From: Stomatohabitans albus
Lineage (GTDB): Bacteria; Actinomycetota; Nitriliruptoria; Euzebyales; Euzebyaceae
NCBI RefSeq assembly: GCF_036336025.1
Contig: NZ_JAYKKE010000001.1
Location: forward strand, 186,001 to 250,000
DNA: 64,000 nt
Direction of reading: 5' to 3'
Below are positions 1 through 8,734 of the stretch, piece by piece (the first letter of the stretch is position 1; every line of letters starts with the position of its first letter). The notes beneath the pieces are model-generated. The model did not search any database. It worked only from the letters and a program-made list of their open reading frames with translations, and was not told where the DNA came from. Made by a program: the position numbers and the translations under genes.

Positions 1-2195
1 AGCCGTGTCGTGTCGATTACGGGGGCGGTAGTCAACGCGCCTTGTCCCCCGTTGAACGGGCCAGCAACAAGCCATGCGCAACCAAGTACCCCCAGGGCGT
101 TAAAAATCAGTGAAACCACAATTTCATTTGCCTGCAGCCGTGCTTTTAGCCACGCGACCGGAACGGCCCATATCCCACCAGCAAGGGCACCTCCAAGAAG
201 GGCAAACACACTGCCCACCCACCCAGGAATACCTGCATATTGTCCAATAATCGCCGCGGACAATGCGCCAGCATAGAGCTGGCCTTCTGCTCCAATCCCA
301 ATGACATCGGCACGGAACATCACTGCAACACCTGCCGCTATCACCAGGAGTGGGGCAAGATGGGCAAGCATGGCCCCCTGGCCTGCAGAGGTGAACCAGG
401 CAAATTGAATGAGGTCTTGTGTGACATGTAATGGGTTGGCACCCCAGAGACTGACCACCCCTGCTGCTGCACATACTGCGATGAGTACCGCAATGAGCGG
501 TCCTGGAATTGTCAGGCGCTGCGGTTGGGGAATGATCGGTGCGCGTGGTGGATGGGTCTGGTGAGTCGGTGCACCTAGAGGCTGCATTGGGATCAGGTTG
601 CCCTGATCGGCTTTCCAGAAGCGGTCACCAACCTGTTGGGCAAAGAGGGAGTCTGTCGTGGTTACCACCACCGCACACCCGTTTGCGGCTTGATCCCGCA
701 ATGTTGCAACAAGATCTGTGGTTGCCCCGGGGTCCAACCCTTGTGCTGGATTACAGGCAAGTAACACCGCTGGGTTCACAGCTAGTGCGCGACCGATCAT
801 CACGGCTTGTGTTTGACCACCTGAGAGCGCACGAATGAATCGGGTGGGGCGAATGCCTTGTAATGCTTGTGCCGAATGAATGACACGCTGACTTAGGTGA
901 CGCAACTGGCGTTGCCGTATCCATCCGTGGGGTGACCAAACGGGTGATCCGGGCACTGCCATAGCGGTATTGGCTGCAATCGTCATGTTTGGTGCAGGAC
1001 CATACTCCGTACGATCATCAGGGATCCAGGCAAGCCCCATTCGTGTTCGTTCAAGGAGGGTATGCCCTTCAAGAGCCACATCATTCCAATGGGCGTGCCA
1101 CCCCTTGTGGTTGTTGAGCCCTGTGATGGTATCGACAAGGGCATCTACCCCTTCTGTTGGGCTGCCCAAAACAACAACGACCTGGCCAGGTAGAGCAACA
1201 ACTGGCCGGTGTGCACCGGGCTGATAGATGCGTAGCCCAGATACTTGAGCAGCAGCTTGTGCCCCATCGGTTGCAGGCAACTGCGTTGAGGATACAAGCA
1301 CAGGCTGATGGGGTGAAGGTTGTGGCGAATTGGGTTTGGCATCTGGTTTGTCAGTTTCACTGGCAACATGCAGTGATGGCTGGCGAGGGTGTATTGGCCC
1401 TTGCTTATCCATGGATTTCCATGGTTCTACAATCTCCCCGTCAACCATCAGATAGCCAGCCATTGCGTCGCGCACCTGCTGCTCATCCAGTGACGTTGTT
1501 GCTATCGGCCCAAAAGACCGTCCCTCATACAGCACCGTAACACGGTTGGCCACTTGAATGATCTCATCTGGGAAATGGGTAATCGCAACAACTCCGATAC
1601 CTTGTTTAGCGATCGAAGCCAAGGCATCAACCACGTGTAGCCGATCTTGATGGCTTGCCCCCGCCGTGACTTCATCAGCAATCAATACGTGAGGGTTTTG
1701 TGCCAACGCGGCAAGCATTGAAACAATATGGCGTTGTACCGGGTTGAGGGTATGGCCGGGATCTGTCGGCACAATACCAAATGCCGCCAAGTCCACGTCA
1801 TACTGATGAGCCAATGCCGCTGTTGCTGCAATGGCACGGGCCATATCGATACGCCCCCATCGAGATGGCTCCCGGCCAAGCCATACCGAAGCCGCAACTG
1901 GGCGGTCTGGAATGATATGAGGATGCTGTGTGACTAACGCCGTGTTTCCCTGAACAACAACCCGTCCACGATCAGGCATAAGGTCACGGGTAAGGCATCT
2001 CGCCAGCGTGGATTTACCTGCCCCGTTGTGACCGATGATGCCGTGAACTTCCCCTGCGATTACGTCTATACGAACATCAGACAGCACCCGTTGTCCCGAA
2101 AAGGACACTACGAGGCCAGCCGCAGACAGAACGGGCTGGCCAGGCGCGCGAATAGGCCGCGGAGACTCCTTTGGGGTATGAGGAACATGTGCCAT
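1..2195 (-). CDS. BMP-family ABC importer: ATPase fused to permease (partial, runs off left edge)
   Basis: One uninterrupted reading frame from ATG 2195 past base 1 (at least 731 codons). Residues about 20-270 form a first nucleotide-binding domain: Walker A GHNGAGKST at residues 55-63, Walker B VLIADEVTAG, H-loop AITH, but a degenerate signature (LNPVQRHIV). Residues about 325-545 form a second domain with no usable Walker A but a good signature (LSGGQTQAVMIGRAL) and VLLACNPAQGLDPGA. This double, asymmetric layout is that of RbsA/YufO-type ATPases. From about residue 565 the frame continues into several membrane helices with an inner-membrane transporter loop (MFRADVIGIGAEGQLYAG), as in YufP-type permeases. 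Components of this family are normally separate proteins, so this is a fusion. It follows a BMP lipoprotein gene by 39 bp, presumably its receptor. The substrate is probably nucleosides or related compounds, inferred from the family only. Confidence 0.85.
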   Translation of the reverse strand, partial: MAHVPHTPKESPRPIRAPGQPVLSAAGLVVSFSGQRVLSDVRIDVIAGEVHGIIGHNGAGKSTLARCLTRDLMPDRGRVVVQGNTALVTQHPHIIPDRPVAASVWLGREPSRWGRIDMARAIAATAALAHQYDVDLAAFGIVPTDPGHTLNPVQRHIVSMLAALAQNPHVLIADEVTAGASHQDRLHVVDALASIAKQGIGVVAITHFPDEIIQVANRVTVLYEGRSFGPIATTSLDEQQVRDAMAGYLMVDGEIVEPWKSMDKQGPIHPRQPSLHVASETDKPDAKPNSPQPSPHQPVLVSSTQLPATDGAQAAAQVSGLRIYQPGAHRPVVALPGQVVVVLGSPTEGVDALVDTITGLNNHKGWHAHWNDVALEGHTLLERTRMGLAWIPDDRTEYGPAPNMTIAANTAMAVPGSPVWSPHGWIRQRQLRHLSQRVIHSAQALQGIRPTRFIRALSGGQTQAVMIGRALAVNPAVLLACNPAQGLDPGATTDLVATLRDQAANGCAVVVTTTDSLFAQQVGDRFWKADQGNLIPMQPLGAPTHQTHPPRAPIIPQPQRLTIPGPLIAVLIAVCAAAGVVSLWGANPLHVTQDLIQFAWFTSAGQGAMLAHLAPLLVIAAGVAVMFRADVIGIGAEGQLYAGALSAAIIGQYAGIPGWVGSVFALLGGALAGGIWAVPVAWLKARLQANEIVVSLIFNALGVLGCAWLVAGPFNGGQGALTTAPVIDTTR

Positions 2196-2234
2196 TGAAC
2201 TGGTTACACCCTAGGCGGGCTTGTGACGGCAACA

Positions 2235-3335
2235 CTATTGCCCATTTAAAGCGCTTGGAACCGTAATCTTGCCATCAATAATGTCTGTTGCCGTTTGGTC
2301 CAGCTCTTTCTTCACCGTATCAGGCACAGCGTCGTTATTACCTTCATAGGTTAGCCCCAACCCTGCGTCCAATCCGATGACCTGAACCGTACCTGGTTGG
2401 ACCGTTCCATCCTTCAGACCATTGCTTGTATCACTGATTGAACGCCCAATTTGTTTAACCATTGACGCAAGCACGAAGCCTGGTTCGACAGGATTCATAT
2501 TTAAATCCACGCCAATGGCATAGTCATCAGCTTCTTTTGCGGCATGGGCCACACCCAGGCTGGCCCCACCAGCAATCGCATAAATAACATCAACGCCTTG
2601 GTCATACATAGCCTTGGCTTGTTGCGCCCCAGCGTTGGCATCAGTAAATGAGCCAACATAGGCCACATCAACTGGCATATCTGGTGATACCGAGGCAACC
2701 CCGGCTTTAAACCCACCGATGAAATCATCTATCACTGGACTTTCCATACCAGCCACGATGCCGACACGGTTATTGCCTTCTGACTTTGGGAATGCGGTTG
2801 TGTCCTGGCTCGCTTTCGCTGCAAGCACACCAGCAAGGTAAGAACCTTCGTTTTGGGCATACGTGATTGAGGTGACATTTGGAGCATCAACCACCATGTC
2901 CCAAATCACATAGTGTTGGTTCGGGTGGGCTGGGGCAACCGTTTGCAAGATATCAGCCATTTGAATAGTGCCAACCACCACGAGGTCATAGTCGCCGTTA
3001 CTCGCCGCTTCAAGGTTGGCTTTCCAAGACACCGGATCGTTCAGTGGGGCTTCAACGGTTTTAGTTTCCCAACCCTGGTCAGCGAGGGTATGCAGACCTT
3101 GTTCAACGTCATCAAAAAAGGCATCATCACCCAGGGGGCCGTTCAATACACTAACGATTGAAGGTGGCTCACCCGTAATTGACGCATCGGCAGAAGTTGA
3201 ACTCGATTCCAACGGAGTGATTGCTTCACTACCCCCTTCGGTTGATTCGCTTCCATCTGAGGTTGTCGTACCTCCAGCACACCCGGCAAGTACCAGACAT
3301 GCAGCTACAGGGACGACGAAACGGGTAGAAACCAT
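2235..3335 (-). CDS. BMP-family substrate-binding lipoprotein
   Basis: 366-residue secreted receptor of the BMP/Med family (PF02608 type), which in known systems binds nucleosides for an ABC importer. The N-terminus has a basic start, a hydrophobic core and lipobox LAGC, followed by a Ser/Thr/Gly/Glu-rich linker. The binding domain shows family features such as SYLAGVLAA, VGIVAGMES and GGFKAGV. I chose ATG 3335 because AAGGAG lies 5 bases upstream; the GTG at 3341 overlaps that ribosome-binding site. A good sigma-A-type promoter is present at 3477-3505. The next gene downstream encodes the ATPase-permease fusion, so the two probably form one importer. A homologous BMP domain occurs in the gene at 8734-9828. 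Ligand not determinable from sequence. Confidence 0.88.
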   Translation of the reverse strand: MVSTRFVVPVAACLVLAGCAGGTTTSDGSESTEGGSEAITPLESSSTSADASITGEPPSIVSVLNGPLGDDAFFDDVEQGLHTLADQGWETKTVEAPLNDPVSWKANLEAASNGDYDLVVVGTIQMADILQTVAPAHPNQHYVIWDMVVDAPNVTSITYAQNEGSYLAGVLAAKASQDTTAFPKSEGNNRVGIVAGMESPVIDDFIGGFKAGVASVSPDMPVDVAYVGSFTDANAGAQQAKAMYDQGVDVIYAIAGGASLGVAHAAKEADDYAIGVDLNMNPVEPGFVLASMVKQIGRSISDTSNGLKDGTVQPGTVQVIGLDAGLGLTYEGNNDAVPDTVKKELDQTATDIIDGKITVPSALNGQ

Positions 3336-3476
3336 GAGCACTCCTTAAGACGTGTGTGCCTTCAGTCTTAGCAAGCTCATAGGTAATTACAACACCAAAC
3401 GTCCCGCAATCTCATTAAGCTCAACCTACCCACACTTTTCTTTTCCAATACACTATTAAGTAATTAAATAATATTA

Positions 3477-3505
3477 TTTATAGCATTAAAGATAATTGAT
3501 GACAA
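3477..3505 (-). promoter_or_regulatory. Sigma-A-type promoter of the BMP lipoprotein gene
   Basis: On the minus strand TTGTCA (3505-3500), 17 bases, then TATAAA (3482-3477), with TG at the extended -10 position (TGCTATAAA). Each hexamer matches the consensus at 5 of 6. It lies about 140 bases upstream of the start at 3335, inside a 261-bp AT-rich spacer, so it would give a long leader. I saw no recognisable riboswitch fold in that leader. Confidence 0.6.
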
Positions 3506-3596
3506 TCAAAACCTATCAATAAGTTGCTATTAATAATCATGAGTTAACATTATGGTTTGCTCAGTACTTAACATTGCATGCACATAAAGAAAACTG

Positions 3597-6119
3597 CTAT
3601 TCGGCCATGGCCTCAAGTTCATTGATATTGGCAGCCTGACGAGCTGGGACAATTGCGGCAAGCACACCGATGACTAATGAACCAATAATCATCCAGACGA
3701 TCGGTACCCACGGATAAACAGTTCGGCTGATCCCGAGCCCAGACAAGCTACTCACTAAAGCCCAGGACAGGCCGATACCCACACCCAAACCGATGATCGT
3801 GCCAAAGATCGTCGTAAGCACACTTTCGAGGGCGATCATCCCCATAATGCCCACTCGATTCATCCCAATAGCTCGTATCATTCCAATCTCTCGGACACGT
3901 TCCATCACACTTAGGGCAAGGGTATTAATAATCCCAAAGACAGAAGTGATAATGCTCAGCGCCAATAAAGCATACAAAATAGATAAAATGAGATCGATTT
4001 GGGCAGAATCCTCTCCCCCGATCTCCTCACGAGTGGCGGCATGGTAGATCGCATTATCAACAAACTGGGCATTGATATCACGCTGCACTTGTAGAAGATC
4101 AGCATCATCGTCCACGATGATGTCAACGGCTATCGGCTGTGCGTTTTGGCCAAAAAGCTCCTCAACCCAGGTGTCTGGAACAACTACCTCAGAAAATAGC
4201 GCAGGAGCTTCGACAAGGGCACCAACCTTTGCTTTCTTCTCCCCTAACCTTGTGGCAACAGTAAGTTCATCCCCCACGTTCCACGCATCTTTATCCCCAC
4301 GAAGCACGTTGATGAGTACGTCTCCCTGAGCAAGTGCGTCCGGATCACCGTCAAGTACCTTCTGGGTACGGAAATTCGTGACATCGGGGCTAACCATCAT
4401 CGTTAGCGAAGAAACCGTGTCGCTATCCCTGGTGATCGCCATATTGGATAGGTACAACCATGAGCTTTGACTAATTCCCTCAACATCAGCGATTTTCTCT
4501 GCTTCTGATCGTGGAACGGGCGCACCTGAACCTGTGTAAACAACAAGATCAAAATTGGTATTACTCTCCAGTACCTGCGTGGACCCTTGTTTAAGTGACG
4601 TACTCAACGTGGCCCCAGTAATAACCAATGCCACCCCAATCAAAAGCGCCCCAGCGGTAGAGGCCGTTCGTTTCGGGTTACGCACAATATTGCCCACGGC
4701 AAGCCTCGTGTGAACCGGCCACAGGTTGTGAAATGGCTTGGCAACAACCTGCACGATAGGTACAGCCGCTATGCGTAGGGCACCAAGTACCCCGAACAGG
4801 ACAAGTACCGCCCCGTACCCTACGGTTTTAGGCTCTGGTGTTATTGCACCCACATAAGCAGTGCCAGCCCCAGCGAACATCACGGCACAGAACACCCAGT
4901 TGACCCAGGTCACCACTTGTTCTTGAACACCGCTGGCGTTGCGTAATACCTCAAGAGGATCGGTCAATGCTGCGCTTCGCGCACTGAGCAGCGCCCCAAC
5001 AATTGTGACGATCATGCCAGTGATGAGGCCAATACCCATTATTTCCAGGGTCATTGTATTCATCGCAATTTCGATATTGAGACTTGAAAAGAGTGCCCCA
5101 ATACCTACGGTGAGTGCTATGCCAAGCGCGATACCAAGCACAGAACCTAAGATCCCGATTACTACCGCTTGCCCAATAACCAATCCAAAAATAGATCCAG
5201 GCTTAGCACCGATAGCGCGTAACATCGCAAATTGTTTCATGCGCTGGCGCACCACCATGGCAAAGGTATTGGCGATGACAAATGAACCAATAAAAATACT
5301 TAAGAAAACAAAGACCATTAGGAAAACACTGACGAATCCCAGGCCGGTTTCTAGCGCCTTAAACCGGTCTTGCGCGTAATAGTCAGCGCTCATCACGATG
5401 GCATCAGCTGGAATGGTTTTTGCAACCGTTTGAATTGCCGTTGTGACGTCTTGGCCCGGTTCAAGGTAGACCTCAAAGCTCGGAACTTTGTTGTCAGGGA
5501 TGGTCAATGGCTCGATGACATCGCGTTCCATAAGCACAATCACCGAACCAAAGGTGGGGTCAATTGCTTCTAATGCACCTGTGATCCTGACCTTGCGAGA
5601 ACCACCATTGATGGTCAAGGTTGTAGTGTCACCGACGTGTAAATCATTTGCTTCGAGTACGTTTTCGAATAACACAACTTCGTGTTGCCCGTAGGGCCAT
5701 CGCCCGTTGACCAGTTTTCCCCAACGGTCATCATCGTAATAAGGACGTACGATCGTCGGCGCTCCGGCATTATCAATCGCCTTGCCACTGCCATCTTCGA
5801 TTTGTGCGTTTTGGGTGCTAATTCCTGGTTCGACTAGTGCCCCCGATCCGAGTGCGTGGCGAATCTTATACTCATAATCCAACGGTAAGGAACGACGAAT
5901 CGAAGACCCTAATGACTCACTCAGCCGTTGGCCAACAACAAAGACATTGGCTCGGGTGGATAGCCCTATGATCGTATCAAAGGTTGACTGAAGCGAGTCA
6001 CGTAACGTTAGTGTCCCAGTAAGAAACGCGACCCCAAGGGCCACGCTTAGCATCGTGAGCAAGAACCGAGAAAGTCCTTCAGTTACTTCTCGCCAGCTGA
6101 TTCTAAGGAGTGCCCACAT
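3597..6119 (-). CDS. FtsX/MacB-type ABC permease (third in operon)
   Basis: 840 residues, the usual size of the large duplicated FtsX permeases. An N-terminal helix (about 15-37) is followed by a periplasmic MacB-like domain, a first FtsX helix bundle (about 265-405, with the family motif FAMVVRQRMKQFAMLRAIGA), a central pair of helices, a second periplasmic domain and a second FtsX bundle (about 715-840, motif LSVMERVREIGMIRAIGMNR). Known relatives couple cytoplasmic ATP hydrolysis to work on envelope substrates (lipoprotein extraction, macrolide or peptide export, hydrolase control) rather than moving solutes through a pore. It is very similar throughout to the gene just upstream (12-bp gap) and more distantly to 11084-13621. 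The only ATPase gene nearby is 9825-11063, so all three probably share it. Substrate unknown. Confidence 0.9.
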   Translation of the reverse strand: MWALLRISWREVTEGLSRFLLTMLSVALGVAFLTGTLTLRDSLQSTFDTIIGLSTRANVFVVGQRLSESLGSSIRRSLPLDYEYKIRHALGSGALVEPGISTQNAQIEDGSGKAIDNAGAPTIVRPYYDDDRWGKLVNGRWPYGQHEVVLFENVLEANDLHVGDTTTLTINGGSRKVRITGALEAIDPTFGSVIVLMERDVIEPLTIPDNKVPSFEVYLEPGQDVTTAIQTVAKTIPADAIVMSADYYAQDRFKALETGLGFVSVFLMVFVFLSIFIGSFVIANTFAMVVRQRMKQFAMLRAIGAKPGSIFGLVIGQAVVIGILGSVLGIALGIALTVGIGALFSSLNIEIAMNTMTLEIMGIGLITGMIVTIVGALLSARSAALTDPLEVLRNASGVQEQVVTWVNWVFCAVMFAGAGTAYVGAITPEPKTVGYGAVLVLFGVLGALRIAAVPIVQVVAKPFHNLWPVHTRLAVGNIVRNPKRTASTAGALLIGVALVITGATLSTSLKQGSTQVLESNTNFDLVVYTGSGAPVPRSEAEKIADVEGISQSSWLYLSNMAITRDSDTVSSLTMMVSPDVTNFRTQKVLDGDPDALAQGDVLINVLRGDKDAWNVGDELTVATRLGEKKAKVGALVEAPALFSEVVVPDTWVEELFGQNAQPIAVDIIVDDDADLLQVQRDINAQFVDNAIYHAATREEIGGEDSAQIDLILSILYALLALSIITSVFGIINTLALSVMERVREIGMIRAIGMNRVGIMGMIALESVLTTIFGTIIGLGVGIGLSWALVSSLSGLGISRTVYPWVPIVWMIIGSLVIGVLAAIVPARQAANINELEAMAE

Positions 6120-6131
6120 AATGCTGGCGCC

Positions 6132-8654
6132 TTATTCGGTCATCGCTTGGAGTTCATTCACTCGTGCGGCACGGAGAGCAGGAATATAGGCAGCGAGGAC
6201 ACCGATGATCATTGCCCCAATAATCAAGGCCGCGATCGTACCCCACGGGAAGATGACCTTGCTGATACCCAGTTGCACCAAAGCGGCTACTAATGCCCAT
6301 GACAGCCCAAGGCCGATACCCATACCGATAATCACACCAAAGATCGTTAGTAAAACACTTTCGAGCGTAATCATGGTCATTACCCCGCTACGGCTCATCC
6401 CGATAGCGCGAATCATCCCAATTTCTCGAACACGATCCATCACACTCAAGGCTAACGTGTTTACGATGCCAAAGACCGCAGTAACGACACTAAGGGCAAG
6501 TAAGGCATACAGAATGGCAAGGATGAGATCAATTTGTGCACCGTCTTGACCGTTTACTTCCTTGGCAGTACGGGCTTCATAGGTTGCATGTTCAACAAAT
6601 AATTGATTGATGTCATGCTTGACGGTTTCAAGGTCAGCGCCATCATCGATCTTGATGTCTATAGATACCGGATCGGCTGATGAGCCCAGCAACTCTGCTG
6701 ACCAGCTATCGGGTAGCAGGATACTGGAGAAAAATACCGGGCTTTCAATAATGGCCCCAACCTTGGCGGTTCTTGACCCAAATGGGGTAGTGATTGTTAC
6801 CTCATCCCCGACAGCCCACGCATCACGATCAGTACGCAGGGTATTAATCATGATCTCATTATCTGCTAAGGCATCATCATCACCATCTAGGACCGTGTAG
6901 TTGCGAAAATCCTTCACATCATTGGCCACGAAAGTGGCAACATCACTTGCGGTTTCTTGGTCACGTTCGATAGCAACTTGTCCGATATAGGACCAGTTTT
7001 GCCGTTGTACCCCGTCAATATCAGCAATTTTCCCTGCGTCACTACGAGAAACGACTCGGCCTTGCCCGTCATACACAAAGAGGTCAATGTCGGTGTAGTT
7101 GCTGATTAGATTGGTACCTCCACCCTTGAGTGACGAACTCAGCGTTGCTCCAGCCATCACCAAAGCCACACCGATCACCAGTGCACCTGATGTGGATGCG
7201 GTGCGTTTGGCATTGCGCACAATATTCTCAACAGCCATGTGGGTTTGAACAGGAAGCACTACCGCAAAGGGTTTGGACACAACCCTGATAATGGGATTGG
7301 CAATAACACTCAACAGGCCAAGGGTGCCAAACAATACGGCAGCGGCACCATACCCCACCATCGTCAGATCGGTTTGTTGGGCACCAATTACGGTAATCAG
7401 AATGCCAATACCCAACACCAGCGCACTCACCCAATTAACCCAGGTTATGTTCGCATCATTCGCACCTTGGGCATTGCGTAACACATCAAGCGGATCGGTC
7501 AGTGCTGCCGTCCTTGCGCTTAAGACGGCCCCGATGGTGGTTACCACAAGCCCGGTGCCCAATCCAATCAGCATGGTCGGCAGTGACATTGCCACAAGGT
7601 TAATTTCGAGCCCGATCTGACTAAAGAGTACGCCCACGCCAGCCATCAGGGTCATACCAAGCACAATGCCGGCAAGTGAACCCAAAAGCCCAATCGCAAT
7701 CGCTTGGGTAATGACGAGGACAAAGATACCCGTCGGTGAGGCACCGATGGCACGCAGCATAGCGAATTGCTTTAACCGCTGTCGTACGACCATTGCAAAT
7801 GTATTTGCAATGACAAATGAGCCGATAAAGATGCTGAGGAATACAAATACAAGAAGGAAGATACTTATAAATCCCAGCCCCGATTCAAGGGCGGTGTACC
7901 GATCAGCCGTGTAGCGCTCCTTGCCCATCACGATCGTATCGGCGGGTAGCTCGTGAGCGATGCGCTGAATGGCGTCTGCGACGGGAATATCGTCTGGCAA
8001 ATAAATCTCAAACCCCAGGACCTTCCCGTCGGGGGCTGCAATTGATTCAATCGCATCACGGTCCATGAAGATCTGAACTGTTCCGAATGATGGCTGTTCA
8101 AAGGCAATGGAGCCCGTAATTGTTACCTGCCGACTTCCCCCAGCCAAAATAAGCGTGGTGCGATCGCCTACGTGAAGCCCATTTGGTTCTAAGGCTGCCT
8201 TGTCAACCAAAATCTCTCGAGAACCCTTTGGCCACCGGCCTTCTTCCAAGGATCCCCACAACGGGTCAGCTTGGTACGGCTGAACAATTGTGGGGGCTCC
8301 AGCATTGGAAATGATTTCACCTTCTGCATTTTCTAAGCGCGCATCGACCGTATTCATAGTCGGGTCAACAACGGCTTGATCGTCAAGGCTGCGGCGAATC
8401 TTGTGTTCATATGAGACTGGCATTGAGCGCCGTACCGAAGAACCCAAGGTTTCACTGATCTTGGTACCAACAACAAACACATCTGCACGTGAACTCAACC
8501 CGATAATGTCATCGAAGGTGGACTGTAATGAGTCACGTAATGTCAGTGTTCCGGTAAGGAATGCAACCCCAAGCGCAACACTCAGCATGGTAAGAAAGAA
8601 GCGAGAAAACCCTTCGCGGACCTCACGCGCACTTATCTTAAATAGTGCCCTCAT
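6132..8654 (-). CDS. FtsX/MacB-type ABC permease (second in operon)
   Basis: 840 residues with the same plan as its neighbours: N-terminal helix, MacB-like periplasmic domain, FtsX bundle (about 265-405, MVVRQRLKQFAMLRAIGAS), central helices, second periplasmic domain, and C-terminal FtsX bundle (about 715-840, LSVMDRVREIGMIRAIGMSR). The start at 8654 is supported by AAGGA eight bases upstream. It lies 79 bp downstream of the membrane-anchored BMP-like gene, with a small hairpin in that gap, and 12 bp upstream of the third permease. The two 840-residue copies look like a local duplication; both keep the FtsX helices but differ in the periplasmic loops, so they may recognise different partners or form a heterodimer (inference). 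Confidence 0.9.
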   Translation of the reverse strand: MRALFKISAREVREGFSRFFLTMLSVALGVAFLTGTLTLRDSLQSTFDDIIGLSSRADVFVVGTKISETLGSSVRRSMPVSYEHKIRRSLDDQAVVDPTMNTVDARLENAEGEIISNAGAPTIVQPYQADPLWGSLEEGRWPKGSREILVDKAALEPNGLHVGDRTTLILAGGSRQVTITGSIAFEQPSFGTVQIFMDRDAIESIAAPDGKVLGFEIYLPDDIPVADAIQRIAHELPADTIVMGKERYTADRYTALESGLGFISIFLLVFVFLSIFIGSFVIANTFAMVVRQRLKQFAMLRAIGASPTGIFVLVITQAIAIGLLGSLAGIVLGMTLMAGVGVLFSQIGLEINLVAMSLPTMLIGLGTGLVVTTIGAVLSARTAALTDPLDVLRNAQGANDANITWVNWVSALVLGIGILITVIGAQQTDLTMVGYGAAAVLFGTLGLLSVIANPIIRVVSKPFAVVLPVQTHMAVENIVRNAKRTASTSGALVIGVALVMAGATLSSSLKGGGTNLISNYTDIDLFVYDGQGRVVSRSDAGKIADIDGVQRQNWSYIGQVAIERDQETASDVATFVANDVKDFRNYTVLDGDDDALADNEIMINTLRTDRDAWAVGDEVTITTPFGSRTAKVGAIIESPVFFSSILLPDSWSAELLGSSADPVSIDIKIDDGADLETVKHDINQLFVEHATYEARTAKEVNGQDGAQIDLILAILYALLALSVVTAVFGIVNTLALSVMDRVREIGMIRAIGMSRSGVMTMITLESVLLTIFGVIIGMGIGLGLSWALVAALVQLGISKVIFPWGTIAALIIGAMIIGVLAAYIPALRAARVNELQAMTE

Positions 8655-8714
8655 GCTGCATTCCTTCTGTATTCAAGGTGTAATCGCACGCTGATACTTG
8701 CTCTTGTCGCTTAC

Positions 8715-8734
8715 GGGAGACTACTAGGTCTCCC
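8715..8734 (-). repeat. Intercistronic hairpin after the BMP-like gene
   Basis: Perfect 7-bp inverted repeat GGGAGAC / GTCTCCC around a 6-base loop, starting at the stop codon of the 8734-9828 gene. No T-tract follows on the minus strand, so it is more likely an mRNA-processing or partial-attenuation element between the BMP-like gene and the permease at 8654 than a full terminator. Confidence 0.45.

Noticed and set aside
1-2195. Several short open frames on both strands (for example 10-276 plus and 1145-1369 minus)
   Set aside because: They are shadows of the single minus-strand ATPase-permease frame, which runs off the edge and whose translation has clear ABC motifs.
1-2195. ATPase-permease fusion as a frameshift or missed stop
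   Set aside because: The frame is open and coherent on both sides of the linker with no sign of an overlapping second frame; kept as a real fusion pending resequencing.
3336-3596. Riboswitch before the BMP lipoprotein gene
   Set aside because: The leader is long and AT-rich, but I could not find a purine or other known aptamer core.
4939-5379. 146-codon plus-strand open frame inside the third permease gene
   Set aside because: Low-complexity Ile/Pro/Thr/Arg translation, antisense to a well-supported FtsX domain.
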